Source: Hymenobacter ruricola
GTDB taxonomy: Bacteria > Bacteroidota > Bacteroidia > Cytophagales > Hymenobacteraceae
NCBI RefSeq assembly: GCF_015694525.1
Contig: NZ_JADQDM010000003.1
Span: 372,001 to 436,000, forward strand
DNA length: 64,000 bases
Direction of reading: 5' to 3'
The notes under the pieces were generated by a model, which searched no databases, had not been told where the DNA came from, and worked only from the letters and a program-made list of their open reading frames with translations. Shown piece by piece: positions 27,392 to 38,270 of the stretch. A program made the position numbers and the translations under genes. Every line of letters begins with the position of its first letter. The stretch's first letter is position 1.

Positions 27392-28081
27392 TTACGGTGC
27401 CAGGCTGGCGTGCAGTGTTTGCAGCACGCCTTCATAGGAGGCGCCAATGGGGATGCTGGTGCCCGCCACGGTCATTTCGTGGCGGGCTATTTTCTCTATC
27501 TTACCCACGGCCACGAGGTAGGAGCGGTACACCCGCACGAAGCGGTGCGCCGGCAATTGGCGCAAGGCATCGGCCAGCGTCTGGCGCGTGAGCACCCGCC
27601 GGGTGGCCAGCACGTAGGTGAGGTAGTTGCCATCGGCTTCCACGTACAGAATCTCCTGCAGCAGCAGCCGTTCTTCCTCGTAACCGGTTTTAACCAACAC
27701 CGCGGGGCGGCTGGCGGGGCCCTGCGCGTGGTGCCGTTCCAGCGCCCTGGCGCAGGCTTTGGTAAAGCGCGCCAGCGAAAACGGCTTGAGCAGGTAATCG
27801 ACGGCGTCCAGCTCGAAGCCCTGCACGGCGTAATCGGAGTGGGCCGTGGTAAAGATGAAGAGCGGCCGTCGGGAAAGGCCCTGCACCAGCTCCACGTCGG
27901 TCAGGTCGGGCATGTGAATGTCCACGAAGAGCACGTCGACCGGGTGCGCTTGCAGGAAAGGCAGGGCCGTAAAGGCGTTCGTGAAGCTGCCGCGCAGTTC
28001 CAGAAACGGCACCTTGGCCGCCAGCAGTTGCACTACCTGCAGCGCATGCGACTCGTCGTCGATGGCAATGACGGTGAGCAT
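27392..28081 (-). CDS. LytTR-family response regulator
   Basis: 229 residues. The receiver domain has Asp8/Asp9, the phosphoacceptor Asp54 in FVDIHMP, Thr at TTAHS and Lys in LLKPF. The C-terminal half is a LytTR DNA-binding domain (LLLQEILYVEADGNYLTYVL ... FVRVYRSYLVAVGKIEKI). It is a cytoplasmic transcription factor normally paired with a LytS-like histidine kinase, but none is visible within the neighbouring genes. The gene next to it, 28106, is a TPR fragment that ends 25 bases upstream. Confidence 0.9.
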   Translation of the reverse strand: MLTVIAIDDESHALQVVQLLAAKVPFLELRGSFTNAFTALPFLQAHPVDVLFVDIHMPDLTDVELVQGLSRRPLFIFTTAHSDYAVQGFELDAVDYLLKPFSLARFTKACARALERHHAQGPASRPAVLVKTGYEEERLLLQEILYVEADGNYLTYVLATRRVLTRQTLADALRQLPAHRFVRVYRSYLVAVGKIEKIARHEMTVAGTSIPIGASYEGVLQTLHASLAP

Positions 28082-28105
28082 GTTATAAACGTAAAAAAAG
28101 AAGAG

Positions 28106-28429
28106 TTAGCGGGGTGGGTCCAGCAGCCGGCGTAGCGATACCTGGGTGCCCTTGCTAGCGGGGTTCAGGGCCAGGGCGCATTGGTAGAGAAAGATAGCCT
28201 CGCCGCGCAGGCCCGTGTCGCGGCAGGCGTCCCCGTAGCTGTCATACACGTTGAAGCTGGCCGGAAACAGGATGGCATTCAGCTTGAACACCTCCACGGA
28301 CTGCGCCGGGTAGCCGTTGTGCAGCAAATCGTAGCCCAGGCGGTTGAGCTCGTTTTCGCGCAGGTAGTAGTGCGCCGTGTCGGCCCGCAGCGCGTTGAAC
28401 TGCCCCCGGACGCGGGTCGTACGGCTCAC
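28106..28429 (-). pseudogene. Detached TPR tail of a serine hydrolase
   Basis: 107 codons from a GTG at 28429 that overlaps the TGA of the DUF72 gene upstream (GTGA). The protein (LRADTAHYYLRENELNRLGYDLL, VEVFKLNAILFPASFNVYDSYGD, LYQCALALNPASKG) matches only the C-terminal TPR-like tail of the serine hydrolase at 18308-19891. No SxxK domain lies upstream: the DUF72 gene occupies that place. I take it as the 3' remnant of a lost paralogue. It could still be translated as a small TPR protein by coupling from DUF72. Confidence 0.55.
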
Positions 28430-29181
28430 GCCCGCTCCGCTACCAGCCGGTGCAGGTCCTGGGCATTTTCAAACGCGGCGCCCATGGTGTTGTTAAAGTA
28501 GGCGTACACGTCTTTCCCCTCCTGGAGGTAGTCGTGTATCAGCTCGGCCTGGTCGTGCAGAAAGTCGCGCTCGTAGGACTCGCGGTAATTGCCCTTGGGG
28601 CCGTGGAAGCGCAGATAAACAAAGTCTGCTCTCTCGTTTAGCCGGGCGTTTCGGGCGGGGCCTTTGTCGTGCAGCACGAGGCTGGCGCCGTGCTGGTCCA
28701 GCATCTCCAACGCATCCTCGGCGTACCAGCTGGGGTGACGAAACTCCACCGCTGTGCGCCACTCGTGGGCAGGGGCTGCCGCGGCCAGCGCATCCAAGAG
28801 GGCACTAACTGCCTTTAGCTGGCGAATGGTGTTGCTGGGCGGGAACTGAATGAGCAGGCAGCCCTTTTTGGTACCCAACTCCCGTGCAGCCTTTATAAAG
28901 CGGGCAATGCCGGAGAGGTCCTCGGCCAGCGCAGTGGTGTGCGTAATATCGCGCCACAGCTTGAGGGTAAAGTCAAACGCCGGGACGGTTTCCGCGGCCC
29001 AGGCGGCAAACGTTTTGGGCTGGGGGATGCGGTAGAAGGTGCTGTTAATCTCCATCGAGTTGAGCAGGGTGGCGTAGTAGAGGCGGCTCGTGGCCTGGTA
29101 GGCTTCCGGAAAGGTGGCCTTGGGGCCGGGCACGACGATGCCGCTGGTGCCGGTGCGCAGGATACCGAGGAGGGCGGGCAT
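28426..29181 (-). CDS. DUF72 (YecE-like) TIM-barrel protein
   Basis: 251 residues. The start GILRTGTSGIV, the strand MEINSTFYRIP near residue 43, the motif EFRHPSWY near residue 147 and the C-terminal DVYAYFNNTMGAAFENAQDL are hallmarks of DUF72. The family has a TIM-barrel-like fold and unknown function. It is a cytoplasmic protein. Its 3' end overlaps the TPR fragment at 28106 by 4 bases, an arrangement that probably arose when the upstream half of a serine-hydrolase gene was lost. Confidence 0.9.
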   Translation of the reverse strand: MPALLGILRTGTSGIVVPGPKATFPEAYQATSRLYYATLLNSMEINSTFYRIPQPKTFAAWAAETVPAFDFTLKLWRDITHTTALAEDLSGIARFIKAARELGTKKGCLLIQFPPSNTIRQLKAVSALLDALAAAAPAHEWRTAVEFRHPSWYAEDALEMLDQHGASLVLHDKGPARNARLNERADFVYLRFHGPKGNYRESYERDFLHDQAELIHDYLQEGKDVYAYFNNTMGAAFENAQDLHRLVAERA

Positions 29182-29568
29182 GGGAAGGAGTTAGACGGGA
29201 GTGTCGTGGTCTAACGTGCCACGCTGCCGCGGCGTTTTACCTCAGGCGCCTCTTCACGGGGTCCCAACGGAAAGACTTTCGACGCCGGCAAGTGCCACGA
29301 GTACGCCGTGGCCACCGACCGCAACGACTAGCTAACCCAACGAGCTGTTGCAAATGCGTATCTAAAGCAAAACGAGCGGACTATCTGGCCCGCTCGTTTT
29401 GATTCTATTTCCCTTCAGGTAGACAGTCTGACGTTCTGCAAAAACCTCCCAGCCCGCGCCCACGGCTGGTAGTTCGTGTTTGATTTGTGCACAAAGTGGT
29501 TTGATAGGTATTACGCAGCCCTCTGGCGGTGGGGGACCTTTGCTTTATAACCCCAGCAAACCACGGAC
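29182..29568. other. Intergenic region upstream of the OYE gene
   Basis: Divergent gap between DUF72 and the OYE gene. A short plus-strand open stretch ending at TAG near 29330 (NGKTFDAGKCHEYAVATDRN) may be a leftover fragment but I do not recognise it. A hairpin at 29368-29401 is listed separately. Confidence 0.3.
29368..29401. terminator. Hairpin, first of a matched pair
   Basis: CAAAACGAGCGG and CCGCTCGTTTTG make a perfect 12-bp stem around a 10-base loop, with A/T runs at both ends, so it can terminate in both directions. Almost the same sequence recurs at 33023-33056, at the far end of the OYE/AKR/AraC module. Confidence 0.7.
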
Positions 29569-31994
<2,426 letters not shown>

Positions 31995-32105
31995 GCGCGC
32001 CGCCACCGCCCTTGTGCGGCCTACGTGCCCACGTCTCCGTATCATTCTCCAAACCCCCGCCTTTCGTTCGGGGTAGTATCCACTGCTTTTTTACCGACCG
32101 CCACC

Positions 32106-32996
32106 ATGTCCCAACCCCTGCCCGAACCGCGGACCATTTATCCGCGCACGTCGCCCACCGGGGGCGAAGTCACCGTGCTCACCATGGCGGAGGCGAACTG
32201 CGGCTTGGGTAAGTACGACCGGCGCGACGTGTTCAAGTGCATGCTGGTGTTGCAGGGCGTCAATGAGCTGCACTACGCCACCCGCAGCTATGCCATCGAC
32301 CGGCCCGCGCTGGTGTTCACCAACCGCCTGGTGCCCTTTTCGTGGGAACCGGTCGAAGGGTCCCCCGAGCAAGTGGGCTACGTCATTGCCTTCACCGAGC
32401 CGTTTCTGCACGCGGCCATGCGGGGCGTCAGCCTCAAAGAGTCGGTGCTCTACCGCGTCGACGGCAACCCAGTCTATTACCTCGACGACGCGCAGCAGCG
32501 CTACTTGGGCGAAGTGTTTGGCCGGATGCGGAAGGATTTTGACACCGACTACGAGCACAAGGACGAGCTGCTGCGCAGCCAGCTCTCGCTCATCGTCCAC
32601 GAGGCCGCCCGCCTGGAGCCGGCCAGTCCGTTTCTGGCCGTGGCCACCAACGCCGCCGAGCGCGTCACCAACTTGTTTATGACCCTGCTGGAAATTCAAT
32701 TTCTAGTGACCAAGGAGTACCACGAGCCCATCCCGAAAAATGCCCAGGACTACGCTGACCGCCTGGCCCTGCACGTCAACAGCCTGAACCGGTACGTGAA
32801 GGAAGTGACCGGCAAGCCCACCTCGGCCCACATTGCCGAGCGCTTCACCAGCGAAGCCAAGGTCCTCCTGCATCACACCGACTGGAGCGTGGGCGACATC
32901 GCCGACTGCCTCGGCTTCGAGTACGCCACTTACTTCCACCGCTTTTTCAAGCAACACACCGGTACCACCCCGCTAGCCTTCCGGCAAGCAGCCTAA
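32106..32996 (+). CDS. AraC-family transcriptional regulator
   Basis: 296 residues from the ATG at 32106. The N-terminal sensing domain (CMLVLQGVNELHYATRSYAIDRPALVFTNRLVPFSWEPV) is cupin-like. The C-terminal DNA-binding part reads YADRLALHVNSLNRYVKEVTGKPTSAHIAERFTSEAKVLLHHTDWSVGDIADCLGFEYATYFHRFFKQHTGTTPLAFR, the two-helix-turn-helix AraC/XylS signature. It is separated from the AKR gene by 111 bases and is a likely regulator of that module, as is common for AKR-AraC pairs in Bacteroidota. Confidence 0.9.
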   Translation: MSQPLPEPRTIYPRTSPTGGEVTVLTMAEANCGLGKYDRRDVFKCMLVLQGVNELHYATRSYAIDRPALVFTNRLVPFSWEPVEGSPEQVGYVIAFTEPFLHAAMRGVSLKESVLYRVDGNPVYYLDDAQQRYLGEVFGRMRKDFDTDYEHKDELLRSQLSLIVHEAARLEPASPFLAVATNAAERVTNLFMTLLEIQFLVTKEYHEPIPKNAQDYADRLALHVNSLNRYVKEVTGKPTSAHIAERFTSEAKVLLHHTDWSVGDIADCLGFEYATYFHRFFKQHTGTTPLAFRQAA

Positions 32997-33022
32997 CAAG
33001 CGACACTGTCCTAGTGCCAAAC

Positions 33023-33056
33023 CAAAACGAGCGGACCATCTGGCCCGCTCGTTTCG
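33023..33056. terminator. Hairpin, second of a matched pair
   Basis: AAACGAGCGG and CCGCTCGTTT form a perfect 10-bp stem with a 10-base loop, followed by CGTTTC, directly after the AraC gene. The sequence matches 29368-29401 except for two positions. It should end transcription of the AKR/AraC unit. Confidence 0.75.
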
Positions 33057-33189
33057 TTTCCACCCTACACCTCAACATACGGCCGGTCCTTAAAGTCCCC
33101 CGGAAAGTCGCCGCCCTAATGCACTCGGGCATCAGCCGCCTTCATCAGCCGCGCAAACTTGCCCAAGCGGCACTAAAGCAAAGGGTTGC

Positions 33190-33448
33190 GATACTTGTCC
33201 GTGGAACACGCAGTAATAATTTATGTGAAGTCACATGACTACACATTTATGTGAAGTCACATGACTACACAATAGAAGCCGACATTATTTTTCATTCGAA
33301 AAATCGAGCGGCAACCCCGGGTCTTAAGGTTCAACGCACGGCCATCGGCTATGCTCCTCCGGCCCCCTTAATGCGTTGCAGCGGGCAACAATAAGAGTCA
33401 AACAGACAGCGGGTTAGATACTTGTCCGTGGAACGCGCAATAATTTAT
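33190..33448. repeat. Imperfect direct repeat in front of the recombinase
   Basis: GATACTTGTCCGTGGAAC followed by ACGCAGTAATAATTTAT at 33190-33224 recurs as GATACTTGTCCGTGGAAC with GCGCAATAATTTAT at 33417-33448, 227 bases later. Both copies lie immediately upstream of the tyrosine recombinase gene. They could be binding sites for the recombinase or its partner, or a duplicated att region. No copy was found by eye at the right side of the island. Confidence 0.6.
33219..33270. repeat. Two perfect 26-bp tandem units with palindromic cores
   Basis: The 26-base unit starting ATTTATGTGAAGTCACATGA and ending ACTACAC is present twice without a gap (33219-33244, 33245-33270). Each unit contains ATGTGA AG TCACAT, a perfect palindrome, so four half-sites are evenly spaced. 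This looks like an operator or an accessory-protein binding array. A further symmetric site TCACTGA TAA TCAGTGA lies at 33462-33478, just before the recombinase start. Confidence 0.65.
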
Positions 33449-33500
33449 TTTGTGATTTAAGTCACTGATAATCAGTGATAAATTATTGCATAAATTGTTC

Positions 33501-34811
33501 ATGGCCAGCATTACGTTCTTCCTGAAAGAGCCCAATCAGGCGCAGCCCACGCCCATCATCGCCCGGGTATCGGTGGCCGGCACCAAGATTAAGGTATACA
33601 CGGGCCAGCGGGTAGCACCTGGGAAGTGGCTACAGGCTGCTCAACTGGTGCAGACCCGCGGCAACGCCCAGGGCGGGGTACTCAACGCGGCCCTCGCAGC
33701 CCAGCGCACCCGCCTGGAAACCTATTTGATTGAAGCCTTGGCCGCCGGGCGGGTGCCCACGCCCGAGCAACTCCGCCAGGTGCTCGAGCCAGTGCCCATC
33801 GCGGGCCCGCACGAGCCCAACCCCACCGAACCCGAGCCGGTATCCGCTGATTTGGAGCCCGCTGCGTCGGAGTCCGGCGAAGACCCCGACGCGGAGCCGG
33901 CCGCCCCGAACCTGTTCACCGCCTATGAGGCCTGGGACCGGGCCCAGGCCGATCGACTGAGCCCGCGCACGCGCCAAAGCAACGCCACCACCTTAGGGCA
34001 CCTGCGGGCGTACGGGCGGGCCACCGGCGAGCAAGTCGACTTCGGGACATTGACGCCGGCCTTCGCCGCGCGCTTCACCGCCTACCTGCTGGCCACAGCC
34101 AAATTGACCGATAACTCCGTGGCCAAGGTGCTCACCCGCCTGAAGGCCTTTCTGCGCGACGCCCAGGTGCAGGGCCTGGTGCCGCCCCAGGAGTTGAAGT
34201 ATCTCAACTGGCGCCGCAGAGAGCCGGGCATCATGACCCTGACCACCGAAGAAGTCGGGCGGCTGGAGGCCGTGCCGCTGGTCGAGGAGCCCGGGCAGCG
34301 CAACGCCCGCGACCTGTTCCTGCTGGCCTGCTACACCGGCCTGCGCTACTCCGACCTGGTGGCCCTGCGCCCCGAGCACTGGCAGGGCAACCTGCTGCGC
34401 CTGCGCACGCAGAAAACGCGCGAGACGGTGACCGTGCCGCTGCGGCCCGGGGCGCAAGCCCTGCTCGAGCGCCTGTTCGCCGGCGAACTCGAATTCATCA
34501 GCAACCAGAAGCTGAACGAGCACCTCAAACGCATTGGCCGCAAGGCCGGCTTGTACGGGTGGGTGGAGCGCGTGCGCTACGCCGGCGGGCAGCGGCGGGC
34601 CGAGCGTCTGAGGAAGTACGAACTGCTGACCTGTCACACGGCCCGCCGCACCTTCGTCACGCTGGCCCTGGAGGCCGGACTGCGGCCCGAAACGGTCATG
34701 AAGTGCACCGGCCACAAGAGCTGGGAGACATTTAAACGCTACGTGCACATCGCCGACCGCACGGTGGAGCGGGAGTTCGCCGCCGTCTACGGCAGCGGGC
34801 CGGGGCGTTAG
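33501..34811 (+). CDS. Tyrosine recombinase (integrase)
   Basis: 436 residues from the ATG at 33501 (an upstream TTG at 33486 is less likely). Residues 1-90 are an arm-type/N-terminal DNA-binding region of the kind seen in Bacteroidota mobile elements (SITFFLKEPNQAQPTPIIARV), and a low-complexity acidic linker follows. The core-binding domain includes FTAYEAWDRAQADRLSPRTRQSNATTLGHLRAYG. The catalytic domain has all tyrosine-recombinase residues in order: Arg282 (YTGLRYSDL), His379-x-x-Arg382 (HTARRTF), His405 (GHKSW) and Tyr414 in FKRYVHIAD. It should integrate and excise the following island. It is the first gene of the accessory region. Confidence 0.92.
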   Translation: MASITFFLKEPNQAQPTPIIARVSVAGTKIKVYTGQRVAPGKWLQAAQLVQTRGNAQGGVLNAALAAQRTRLETYLIEALAAGRVPTPEQLRQVLEPVPIAGPHEPNPTEPEPVSADLEPAASESGEDPDAEPAAPNLFTAYEAWDRAQADRLSPRTRQSNATTLGHLRAYGRATGEQVDFGTLTPAFAARFTAYLLATAKLTDNSVAKVLTRLKAFLRDAQVQGLVPPQELKYLNWRRREPGIMTLTTEEVGRLEAVPLVEEPGQRNARDLFLLACYTGLRYSDLVALRPEHWQGNLLRLRTQKTRETVTVPLRPGAQALLERLFAGELEFISNQKLNEHLKRIGRKAGLYGWVERVRYAGGQRRAERLRKYELLTCHTARRTFVTLALEAGLRPETVMKCTGHKSWETFKRYVHIADRTVEREFAAVYGSGPGR

Positions 34812-34927
34812 TAGGGGAGGGCCGCAGCAGGGAAGCAGGGAATGACTGGTAAAAACTACCGGCATCAACGGAAACCGACGAGCGTGGAGCATAATACTGG
34901 GGGCATCACCCTTGCTCATTTCGCCTC

Positions 34928-35326
34928 ATGCCTCCTAGCTCCCCCCTCGCGGCCGCGGCGCCGTTTTTGCTGCTGTTTTCCCAGGACGAGTACCGCACCG
35001 ACCTGCGGGCCATCCTTCGCGAGGAACTGCGCCAGGTTCTGCGCGAAGAACTGGCGGCCCAGGCAGTCACCCCCACCGCGGCCGCCCGCCCGGAGAGCCC
35101 AGCAGTTCAAGCGCTGCTCAGCGTCAAGGAAGCGGCGGCCTTTCTGGACGTGTGCGTGGCCAGCATTCACGCGTGGAAGCGCCGCGGCCTGCTCCCGTAC
35201 CGAAAACTCGGCAGTCGGACACTCTTTTCGCCAGAAGACCTACAGGCAGCCCTGCAACAGCCCCCGCGCCTGGACGGCAGGCGCACAACACCCCGGCGGG
35301 GCCGGGGGATTGAGAAATCGGAGTAG
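34928..35326 (+). CDS. Excisionase-like HTH (helix-turn-helix 17) protein
   Basis: 132 residues. The second half reads LLSVKEAAAFLDVCVASIHAWKRRGLLPYRKLGSRTLFSPEDLQAAL, a winged-helix domain of the excisionase/helix-turn-helix-17 type. The N-terminal part (EYRTDLRAILREELRQVLREELA) is a short coiled coil and may dimerise the protein. It lies 116 bases after the recombinase in the same direction, the usual place for a recombination directionality factor. Confidence 0.8.
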   Translation: MPPSSPLAAAAPFLLLFSQDEYRTDLRAILREELRQVLREELAAQAVTPTAAARPESPAVQALLSVKEAAAFLDVCVASIHAWKRRGLLPYRKLGSRTLFSPEDLQAALQQPPRLDGRRTTPRRGRGIEKSE

Positions 35327-35683
35327 CGCCAGGGTAGCGGGTGTTGCAAACCCTCGAAACCTGCAGGCCCCCGGGGACACGCTGGGTTCTGAGCTGAACG
35401 CGACAAAGTTGGCGACCACCCCCTGTTCGAGCCGGTGGTCTCATGTGTCCCCAGGGTTGGACACTAGTTTTCGAAGGTGCTGTCTCTGAAGCGGCGAAAA
35501 TCACCAGCTAGTTTATTGAATTAATGTGTTGTAATAGAAGTGGTTATAATAATAGGCTTGGAACTGGAAATAATTTGTCAAATGTTGATTTGCTGCCTAA
35601 TGGTTTAGCTTATTCCAACGCCTTATTGCGGGCGCCGGCTTTCCATTTAGGGGACCTTTTCACTCATCTTTTAAGCCCAACCC
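35327..35683. other. Intergenic region
   Basis: The first part is GC-rich without a credible frame; from about 35500 it turns AT-rich (TTTATTGAATTAATGTG, TTATAATAATAGG). Such a drop just upstream of the SLOG gene is consistent with a promoter region. No hairpin of note. Confidence 0.35.
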
Positions 35684-36049
35684 GTGAAGCTTGCAGTAAT
35701 CGGCAGCCGCCATGCCACCACCGAGGCCCACTATGAACAACTCAGCCGCGAACTAGACGCCCTGGCCGCGGCCCAGCCCATCAAGCTGATTATTTCCGGG
35801 GGCGCCTTAACAGGCGCCGACGCCCACGTTGAGCGCTACGCTCAGTCCAGAGGAATTGCCATCCAAATACACCGCCCGGATTACAAGGCACACGGCCGGG
35901 CTGCTCCGTTAGTGCGCAACCAACTGATTATAGATGCAGCCGAGGCCTGTTTCGCGCTGTGGGACGGGGTCAGCAAAGGTACCGGCCATGCTCTGCGCCA
36001 CGCGCGCAAGCGCGGCCTGAAGCTAATCATTGTGGCACCGCTGCCCTAA
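35684..36049 (+). CDS. SLOG-domain protein (DUF2493/YspA-like)
   Basis: 121 residues from GTG at 35684. The N-terminal KLAVIGSRHATTEAHYEQL and the motif IISGGALTGADAHVERYAQSRGIAIQI are typical of the DUF2493/YspA branch of the SLOG superfamily, with the glycine-rich GGALTGAD loop around residues 38-45 that binds a nucleotide or nucleotide-like ligand. This superfamily is frequent in mobile elements and defence systems as a ligand sensor. Here it is a lone cytoplasmic protein. No obvious effector domain is attached. Confidence 0.85.
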   Translation: MKLAVIGSRHATTEAHYEQLSRELDALAAAQPIKLIISGGALTGADAHVERYAQSRGIAIQIHRPDYKAHGRAAPLVRNQLIIDAAEACFALWDGVSKGTGHALRHARKRGLKLIIVAPLP

Positions 36050-36570
36050 GCCGCCTCAGTTCTGGTCGTTACCGTCGGCCGGCTTCTTCGCCTATGCCTG
36101 CGGATGTAGATAAGGAACCGGGGCGAGGTGGCGATAAAGCCCTTTCCTGCGTTGACAGAGTCACCTTTTTCGCCGGGACGGTAACAACGCGGCGCAACCG
36201 GCTGGGCGTGGGTTTCAGCTTGAAAGCCAGGGGGTGGGTCACCCCTGACAGAGGGATGGGCTGACACGGAGTGGGAGCGGGCGTATGCACCGCGTAAGGG
36301 CGTTTTGTGAGGCTTCCCGGGCTCCTATAATGGTGCGAACGACCCGTTACTGGCGGACGCTACGAGCAGCTGGGCCTGTTAAGGCGCGGTTATCGATTTG
36401 TTAAAGCCTAAGGACCAAATGATTACCTGACAAGGGGCTTCGCCTTTAAAAGAACTAGGTGTAGACTTCGCGTAAGGCGGGGCCTATGCCCGAAGGCCCC
36501 AGCGCTTTTACCAGCAGAACGCGCGGTTGTCTCGACAACCCACGAGTGCCGAAGGCGGGCCCGTGCCGGA
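36050..36570. other. Intergenic region without visible gene
   Basis: 520 bases between the SLOG gene and the next open frame. Short frames here lack any protein-like composition. Several short inverted repeats (for example around 36540-36560) are GC-rich, as in the rest of the island. Confidence 0.4.
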
Positions 36571-37254
36571 ATGGCGACGGGGCGACAGGGAAAAAAACAG
36601 GGCGGAGGCGGGAAAGGCCCGGTTGACGATGTCGAAGGGGCCCTAAGCACAACCACAAAACGGATTAAAAACCTGAGCGCAAGCGCTGTCACTTTTGGGC
36701 CTGAGGGGGGCTATACACTAGTAGACACCGGCTCCCTGCTTTTTGCTCAACCCATGACCGTCCCGCTAATCTACGCCTTGTTGCTGGAATTGCAACAAAC
36801 AAGTCGCGAAGAAACCGTCCGGGACGTTCGCCAAGCCTTGGTTCAACACCGCGGCTCACTGCCCGTGAAGATGCTCGCTGGAGCGACCACGCGCGAGGCG
36901 GCGGGGCTGCCGCTCGTGAGCGTCTCGACGGTCCTTATTGGGGAGAAACGGCCCCGGCCGGCTTATCGCAACGCCGGGCCGTCGTGCCTGGCCGCGGCGC
37001 GCTGCCGGGCTCGATGCGACCCCGCCGCCGCATGCCGTCGACGACCACTCTGCCCCGCGTCGGAAACGGGCGGCCCCTGTCCCGCGCGGCCACAGCAACC
37101 CGCGGGGGCGAATGCTGCCTCCCGCGGCCCGCCGCCAGCGCCCTTGGAGCGGGTCGCGGGTCACGCAAGTGCGCCAGCGTCTTCACCAGCTCCAACGCCT
37201 TTACCACCTCACCACGGTCCGGATTACCGGCCATCAACTTTCACCCCGTTATGA
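36571..37254 (+). CDS. Hypothetical protein, possibly coupled to the VirE-like gene
   Basis: 227 codons. The first about 130 residues look protein-like (RIKNLSASAVTFGPEGGYTLVDTGSLLF, VPLIYALLLELQQTSREETVRDVRQALVQHRGSLPVKML), but the remaining 90 are Pro/Ala/Arg-rich and of low quality. The frame ends in TGA at 37252-37254, overlapping an ATG at 37251 (ATGA), which suggests real translational coupling. I recognise no domain. The start could be further downstream. Low confidence. Confidence 0.35.
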   Translation: MATGRQGKKQGGGGKGPVDDVEGALSTTTKRIKNLSASAVTFGPEGGYTLVDTGSLLFAQPMTVPLIYALLLELQQTSREETVRDVRQALVQHRGSLPVKMLAGATTREAAGLPLVSVSTVLIGEKRPRPAYRNAGPSCLAAARCRARCDPAAACRRRPLCPASETGGPCPARPQQPAGANAASRGPPPAPLERVAGHASAPASSPAPTPLPPHHGPDYRPSTFTPL

Positions 37255-38270
37255 ACAATCCCTCCAACCCACACGGCTCGCCCGGCCAGACGGACGCAAA
37301 GCCACTCCCATCCGTTTCGCAACCCCTCACGTCGTCCTACCCGCCGCTGTCCACCTCGGCGCCTGGCGGCTGCCGGCATAACCGGTGCGAGCGAGCTCGG
37401 GGAGCCACGTTGCGGAGTCAGTACCCCGAGGTGCGCCGGCATTTGCTGGCTGTTCAGGAAGGTGCCCGGATTTGCGGCTGGGGCTCGCCCTGGGCGGACC
37501 GCGAGCTGGCTAGCATGGACCGGCTGTTCGCCGACACGCCCGCTGCGCAACGCCCGGAATCGCCTTCCGCGGAAGGCGACGTACCCACCGCCCGGTGCTC
37601 GCCCGGCCAGTCCGACGCGTGCCGCTACTCCACGCCGAGCTTAGCGAACCATCCGGCGATGCCCGTGCTCCCACCACCGGCGCGAATGACCTTTGACCGC
37701 TACGAGGACCGGCAGTACTACCCCAACCTGGACGACTGCCCGCCGCCCGCCGCCATCACCTTCCGGGAGCTGGACGTGTGGCTCACCGACCCCTACAGCT
37801 CGCTGCTTGCCGAGACCAAAGCCATCGCCCGGGAACTGCCCACCCTGATGCAGGGCGGTTACGAACCCTTCATGCTGCCAAGTTCGTGCTTCGTCAACTT
37901 TAGCGCCCGCGGCACGGCCGAAAGCGGCGCAGCAGTGGCCACCGGCCTCGGCGTTCTCCACTTCGAGGTGGACCCCGCGCGGTTTACCGGTCAGGTCCGT
38001 CGCGCCTTCCTCGGCGAGGCCTTCGGCGGCATCCACCCGCCGCTGCTGCTGAACCGGTGGCCTTCCCAGCTCGGCCTGACGGCGGTCGTCGCCTTGCCTT
38101 CGGGGCCGGAAAGCTATGCTCAAAAGATTGAGGACCTCGTGGTGCATTTCACCCTCCAAGACCGGTACCGGGTCCTGCGCTGCCACCCGTGGCAGAACCA
38201 GGACCCAAACCGCCCGACAACCTTGTACTACGACCCAAAAACCGCTTTTCGTTCGGACCTACTGGGCTAG
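37251..38270 (+). CDS. VirE N-terminal/BT4734-like protein, paralogue 1
   Basis: From the ATG at 37251 (overlapping the previous stop) this is 339 residues; the first 140 are low-complexity, and the ATG at 37686 is an alternative start. The conserved part reads ITFRELDVWLTDPYSSLL ... LPSSCFVNFSARGTAESG ... GLGVLHFEVDPARF ... LGLTAVVALPSGPESYAQK ... LYYDPKTAF. A pattern of VSLFK-like start, a P-S-x-F strand, and a D-x-D-like acidic strand is typical of the VirE_N (BT4734-like) domain found next to primases in Bacteroidota elements. The same order of blocks occurs in the gene at 43100, on the opposite strand. Assignment to VirE_N is my inference. Confidence 0.5.
   Translation: MNNPSNPHGSPGQTDAKPLPSVSQPLTSSYPPLSTSAPGGCRHNRCERARGATLRSQYPEVRRHLLAVQEGARICGWGSPWADRELASMDRLFADTPAAQRPESPSAEGDVPTARCSPGQSDACRYSTPSLANHPAMPVLPPPARMTFDRYEDRQYYPNLDDCPPPAAITFRELDVWLTDPYSSLLAETKAIARELPTLMQGGYEPFMLPSSCFVNFSARGTAESGAAVATGLGVLHFEVDPARFTGQVRRAFLGEAFGGIHPPLLLNRWPSQLGLTAVVALPSGPESYAQKIEDLVVHFTLQDRYRVLRCHPWQNQDPNRPTTLYYDPKTAFRSDLLG

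Larger units (their letters stand above)
32997..33500. other. Intergenic region between chromosome module and island
   Basis: This 504-base gap holds a terminator (33023-33056), a tandem repeat (33219-33270), two palindromes and a long direct repeat. I see no credible gene; the open frame at 33014-33238 is short and covers the terminator. It is likely the left junction of the island that starts with the recombinase gene at 33501. Confidence 0.5.

Noticed and set aside
33014..33238. Plus-strand open frame of 74 codons over the terminator
   Set aside because: It starts within the AraC terminator hairpin and runs into the repeat region; no protein-like character.
33219..33270. Possible CRISPR repeats
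   Set aside because: Only two units with no spacer between them; the palindromic core fits an operator array, not a CRISPR array.
36935..37237. Minus-strand frame starting MMAGNPDRGEVVKALELVK
   Set aside because: The first 27 residues look plausible, but the rest is Arg/Gly/Pro-rich and the plus-strand frame is coupled to the next gene by an ATGA overlap. Not excluded, but weaker.
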